From Terriglobia bacterium (GTDB lineage: Bacteria > Acidobacteriota > Terriglobia > UBA7540): a stretch of DNA of 7,009 bases. Every line of letters begins with the position of its first letter. Position 1 is the first letter of the stretch. Shown here in pieces: positions 6,136 through 7,009 of this stretch. The position numbers and the translations under genes are program-made. Location: contig JASHYZ010000046.1 in NCBI GenBank assembly GCA_030042795.1, forward strand, positions 1 to 7,009. Reading direction: 5' to 3'. The notes below the pieces were generated by a model. That model saw only the letters and a list, made by a program, of their open reading frames with translations. It did not search any database and was not told the origin of the DNA.

Positions 6136-6266
6136 TGGCCGCAACCAAAGTGAGGTTCTCCGTGCCCAAAAGCCTTCAACCCTGAGGCCACAGAGTCTCG
6201 GTGAACTCCGTGTTGAGAGGCTTCTAGGCACAGAGAGCGCCGAGGACTTCGGTTTGGTTGCGGCCA
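6136..6266. repeat. 131-bp imperfect palindrome, MITE/REP-like
   Basis: The ends are a perfect 14-bp inverted repeat: TGGCCGCAACCAAA at 6136-6149 and its inverse at 6253-6266. Symmetry continues inward with gaps: AAGCCTTCAAC (6170-6180) mirrors GTTGAGAGGCTT (6212-6223), and CCGTGCC-like and CTCTGTGCC-like words lie between. The arms are therefore about 45-55 bases with a loop of about 31 (6181-6211). There is no coding capacity. I found no clear target-site duplication. Its shape suggests a non-autonomous mobile or RNA-hairpin element lying beside degraded Kelch sequence. Confidence 0.6.
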
Positions 6267-6339
6267 GAGAAGAACCCGAGACTCAGCAGGAGATCTATGC
6301 AGACCACGACCGCAAGTTGGATGCCGCCAGACAGCAACG

Positions 6340-6608
6340 CCAGAGTCACCGCCAGCAAGCCGCGTCAAGAGCGAAGCGCCGCTCTGGAGGAGGGTCATTG
6401 CGAGAGCTCGTGCGCATCGTTCATGCTGCCGGTTGCCGTAAACGTCCCCATGGAGGGATTGTAAAGACTCAGCGGTGGCGGTGACGCCCGTGGAACTTGC
6501 GCCACCCGCCACCAACACTTCACCGTTTTCGAGAAGCACTGCGCCCTGCCCTGCACGGGCCACTGTCGTGCTGGCGGTGGCGCTCCATTGGCCGGTAGAG
6601 GTTTTTTC
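6340..6608 (-). pseudogene. Kelch-repeat protein remnant with frameshifts
   Basis: Read on the minus strand, pieces of Kelch/galactose-oxidase-like repeats appear in changing frames. First comes TSTGQWSATASTTVARAG, continuing to LLENGEVLVAGGASSTG (to about 6475). Near GAGTCTTTAC (about 6463-6472) one extra base shifts the frame, after which LYNPSMGTFTATGSMNDA is read. A second shift near 6415 returns to the first frame with RALAMTLLQSG, then a poor LAGGDSG. The pattern AR...LL.NG.VLVAGG...AELYNP.TGTFT.TGSM is typical of the secreted Kelch proteins of this kind of genome. There is no plausible start or ribosome-binding site, and a stop (TGA) precedes the segment. It is probably the debris of a larger gene. 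Sequencing error could explain one shift but less easily both plus the missing ends. Confidence 0.6.
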
Positions 6609-6621
6609 TGCTTCCCCGGTG

Positions 6622-7009
6622 TTATGGCACCTGGAAGTTCACGTTGCTCGTCAGCGTGCCGCTGGGTGTTTCCACCTGGACCTTGCCGGTCGTCGCGCCG
6701 CTCGGTACGGTGGTCGTGATTTCTGTGCTTGAGACCACCGTGAACGTGGCCTGCACGCCGTTGAAAGTGACGCTCGTCGAGCCCGTCAGGTTGTTTCCCA
6801 GAATGGCGACGGCCGTCCCTACGCCGCCAGAGGCGGGGTTGGTTGCGACAAATGGCCCCAGCCCCACAGCCAGACTGAAAACAGTGCCTCCGCCGCCAGT
6901 TCCGATCGAGGTTGTCCCGTAGAAGTTGCCATTCGTGCCTTGCACCAGCCCGCCTGGGTCACAACTGCTGATAGTGCCGCTGCCGAAGTTGACCAGCGTG
7001 GTCAGCGTG
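6622..7009 (-). CDS. GloVer-repeat / IPT-TIG domain protein, C-terminal part (start beyond right edge)
   Basis: The frame is open to the right edge and 128 residues are visible before TAA 6624-6622. It starts inside a GloVer-type tandem repeat (TLTTLVNFGSG, then GLVQGTNGNFYGTT and GGGGTVFSL). It then passes to one IPT/TIG immunoglobulin-like domain of about 80 residues: GPFVATNPASGGVGTAVAIL, NLTGSTSVTFNGVQATFTVV, ITTTVPSGATTGKVQVETP, ending NVNFQVP. Proteins of this build are usually long, exported and built of many such repeats; their molecular role is not known. The SSCDPGGLVQ stretch is shorter than the usual link in such repeats. A GTG inside the repeat (6945) is not the true start. No terminator is evident after the stop. 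Confidence 0.8.
   Translation of the reverse strand, partial: TLTTLVNFGSGTISSCDPGGLVQGTNGNFYGTTSIGTGGGGTVFSLAVGLGPFVATNPASGGVGTAVAILGNNLTGSTSVTFNGVQATFTVVSSTEITTTVPSGATTGKVQVETPSGTLTSNVNFQVP

Noticed and set aside
6123..6563. 146-codon minus-strand frame taken as a single gene
   Set aside because: Its first part is Kelch-like, but family similarity jumps to another frame and back, and its end runs through the palindromic element; it is a pseudogene remnant rather than a gene.

Overview
The window is an ordinary housekeeping ribosomal-protein and translation-factor cluster on the minus strand, followed on its upstream side by a decayed, repeat-rich stretch. Gene order in the direction of transcription (right to left) is rplM, rpsI, a four-helix-bundle (IVP/S23-like) gene, rpsB, tsf, pyrH, frr, then a secreted TPR protein cut by the left edge. 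At the right edge is the end of a GloVer-repeat/IPT protein. Every gene I can support is on the minus strand. I found no tRNA, rRNA, CRISPR array or intact transposase.

The likely source is an Acidobacteriota genome. This is an inference from three things: rplM-rpsI joined directly to rpsB-tsf-pyrH-frr, a GloVer-repeat protein ending in an IPT/TIG domain, and a four-helix-bundle gene bordered by short GGTTGTCGG-type repeats. The moderately high GC content fits. No marker here proves the phylum.

1-933: TPR protein, open at the left edge. 934-1021: two small hairpins and a T-run, possibly the end of the frr transcript. 1022-5481: the translation cluster. L13 and S9 belong to the large and small subunits, S2 to the small subunit, EF-Ts recycles EF-Tu, UMP kinase makes UDP, and RRF splits ribosomes after termination. 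A strong promoter-like sequence lies just upstream of rplM. A terminator-like hairpin in the rpsB-tsf gap could set different levels for the two halves.

5544-6340: no convincing gene. It holds a short hairpin, a two-copy direct repeat, a good sigma70-like promoter with no obvious gene, and a 131-bp imperfect palindrome. 6340-6608: frameshifted Kelch-repeat remnants. 6622-7009: C-terminal part of the GloVer/IPT protein.

The most notable feature is the four-helix-bundle gene inserted between rpsI and rpsB. It is flanked by inverted repeats, its C-terminal tail is encoded by the repeat, and its last codons form the Shine-Dalgarno sequence of rpsB, which starts with TTG. I saw no evidence of a wholly new multi-gene system.
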